This document shows, one piece after another, positions 11,907 through 12,043 of a DNA stretch of 12,043 nt. Source of the stretch: an uncultured Verrucomicrobiota bacterium (GTDB lineage Bacteria > Verrucomicrobiota > Verrucomicrobiia > Limisphaerales > JADLHS01); NCBI GenBank assembly GCA_937894935.1, contig CALAYC010000121.1, forward strand, positions 1 to 12,043, given 5' to 3'. The translations under genes and the position numbers were made by a program. Every line of letters starts with the position of its first letter. Position 1 is the first letter of the stretch. A model generated the notes under the pieces. It was not told the origin of the DNA. It made no database searches and worked only from the letters and a program-made list of their open reading frames with translations.

Positions 11907-12043
11907 TCAAATAATCCCCGCCAGTTCCTGCAAGGTGCGCCAGTTTTCGAGGCGTTCCTGTTTCGCTTTGAGCAGCGTCTCGCTCGGGTTGCCGTCTTTG
12001 TCGAAGTGCTTCGCGAAGCGGCCTTCCGTGCGCGCGAAGCGGA
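11907..12043 (-). CDS. 3' end of an unrecognised protein gene (partial)
   Basis: An open frame enters from the right edge and stops at TGA (11907-11909), giving a 44-residue C-terminus. It starts RFARTEGRFAKHFDKDGNPS, continues ETLLKAKQERLENWRTLQEL, and ends AGII. The composition and GC-rich codon use look like a genuine conserved, soluble protein end with a charged helix. I cannot name the family from this fragment with any confidence. A strong terminator follows 18-50 bp after the stop, showing that this gene ends its own transcription unit. Confidence 0.6.
   Translation of the reverse strand, partial: RFARTEGRFAKHFDKDGNPSETLLKAKQERLENWRTLQELAGII

Noticed and set aside
11608..11910. Open frames on the minus strand between the wzz-like gene and the partial gene (up to 100 codons)
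   Set aside because: They run through a clear terminator hairpin and the candidate promoter, have Arg/Pro/Thr-rich composition unlike real proteins, and show no recognisable family.

Overview
The window looks like the chromosome of a free-living Gram-negative bacterium of moderate GC. The best guess is Verrucomicrobiota (Pedosphaera/Limisphaera-like): a two-part YidC with a large periplasmic domain, a glycine-rich bacterial RRM protein beside infA, a run of GYF/TM2/CD225/DUF2752 membrane genes, and few Shine-Dalgarno sites. This placement is inference from gene content, not from a marker-gene comparison.

Layout, plus strand (1-3533): the 3' end of an unrecognised gene, then a promoter-bearing gap, then the classic rpmH-rnpA-yidD-yidC-jag operon. 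These genes encode ribosomal protein L34, the RNase P protein, the membrane-insertion helper YidD, the insertase YidC and the KH/R3H RNA-binding protein Jag/KhpB, with tight or overlapping junctions. A convergent mobA-type nucleotidyltransferase follows on the minus strand. After a gap of about 340 bp come an RRM RNA-binding protein, a strong intrinsic terminator and infA (IF-1), all on the plus strand.

Layout, minus strand (5225-12043, read right to left): the 3' end of an unrecognised gene with its terminator; a Wzz-like membrane/coiled-coil protein and trpD, 9 bp apart; four consecutive small membrane-protein genes (GYF+TM2, GYF+CD225/dispanin, DUF2752, and a polytopic protein of unknown family); a pterin-4a-carbinolamine dehydratase; a GHMP-family galactokinase; and a CxxCxxCC (YkgJ-type) metal-cluster protein. 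infA and the YkgJ-type gene converge on a 50-bp imperfect palindrome that fills nearly the whole intergenic space.

The most unusual feature is in trpD. The anthranilate phosphoribosyltransferase is about 80 residues too long, and the extra block sits in frame immediately before its metal-binding Asp-Glu motif. That block aligns without gaps over about 46 residues to the N-terminal domain of translation initiation factor IF-3, including the diagnostic APxAxPPVxR motif. Second-tier observations are a Glu-to-Asn change at the sugar-contacting position of the galactokinase, the GYF/TM2/CD225/DUF2752 cluster with a recently duplicated GYF start, and the palindromic repeat between infA and the YkgJ-type gene.
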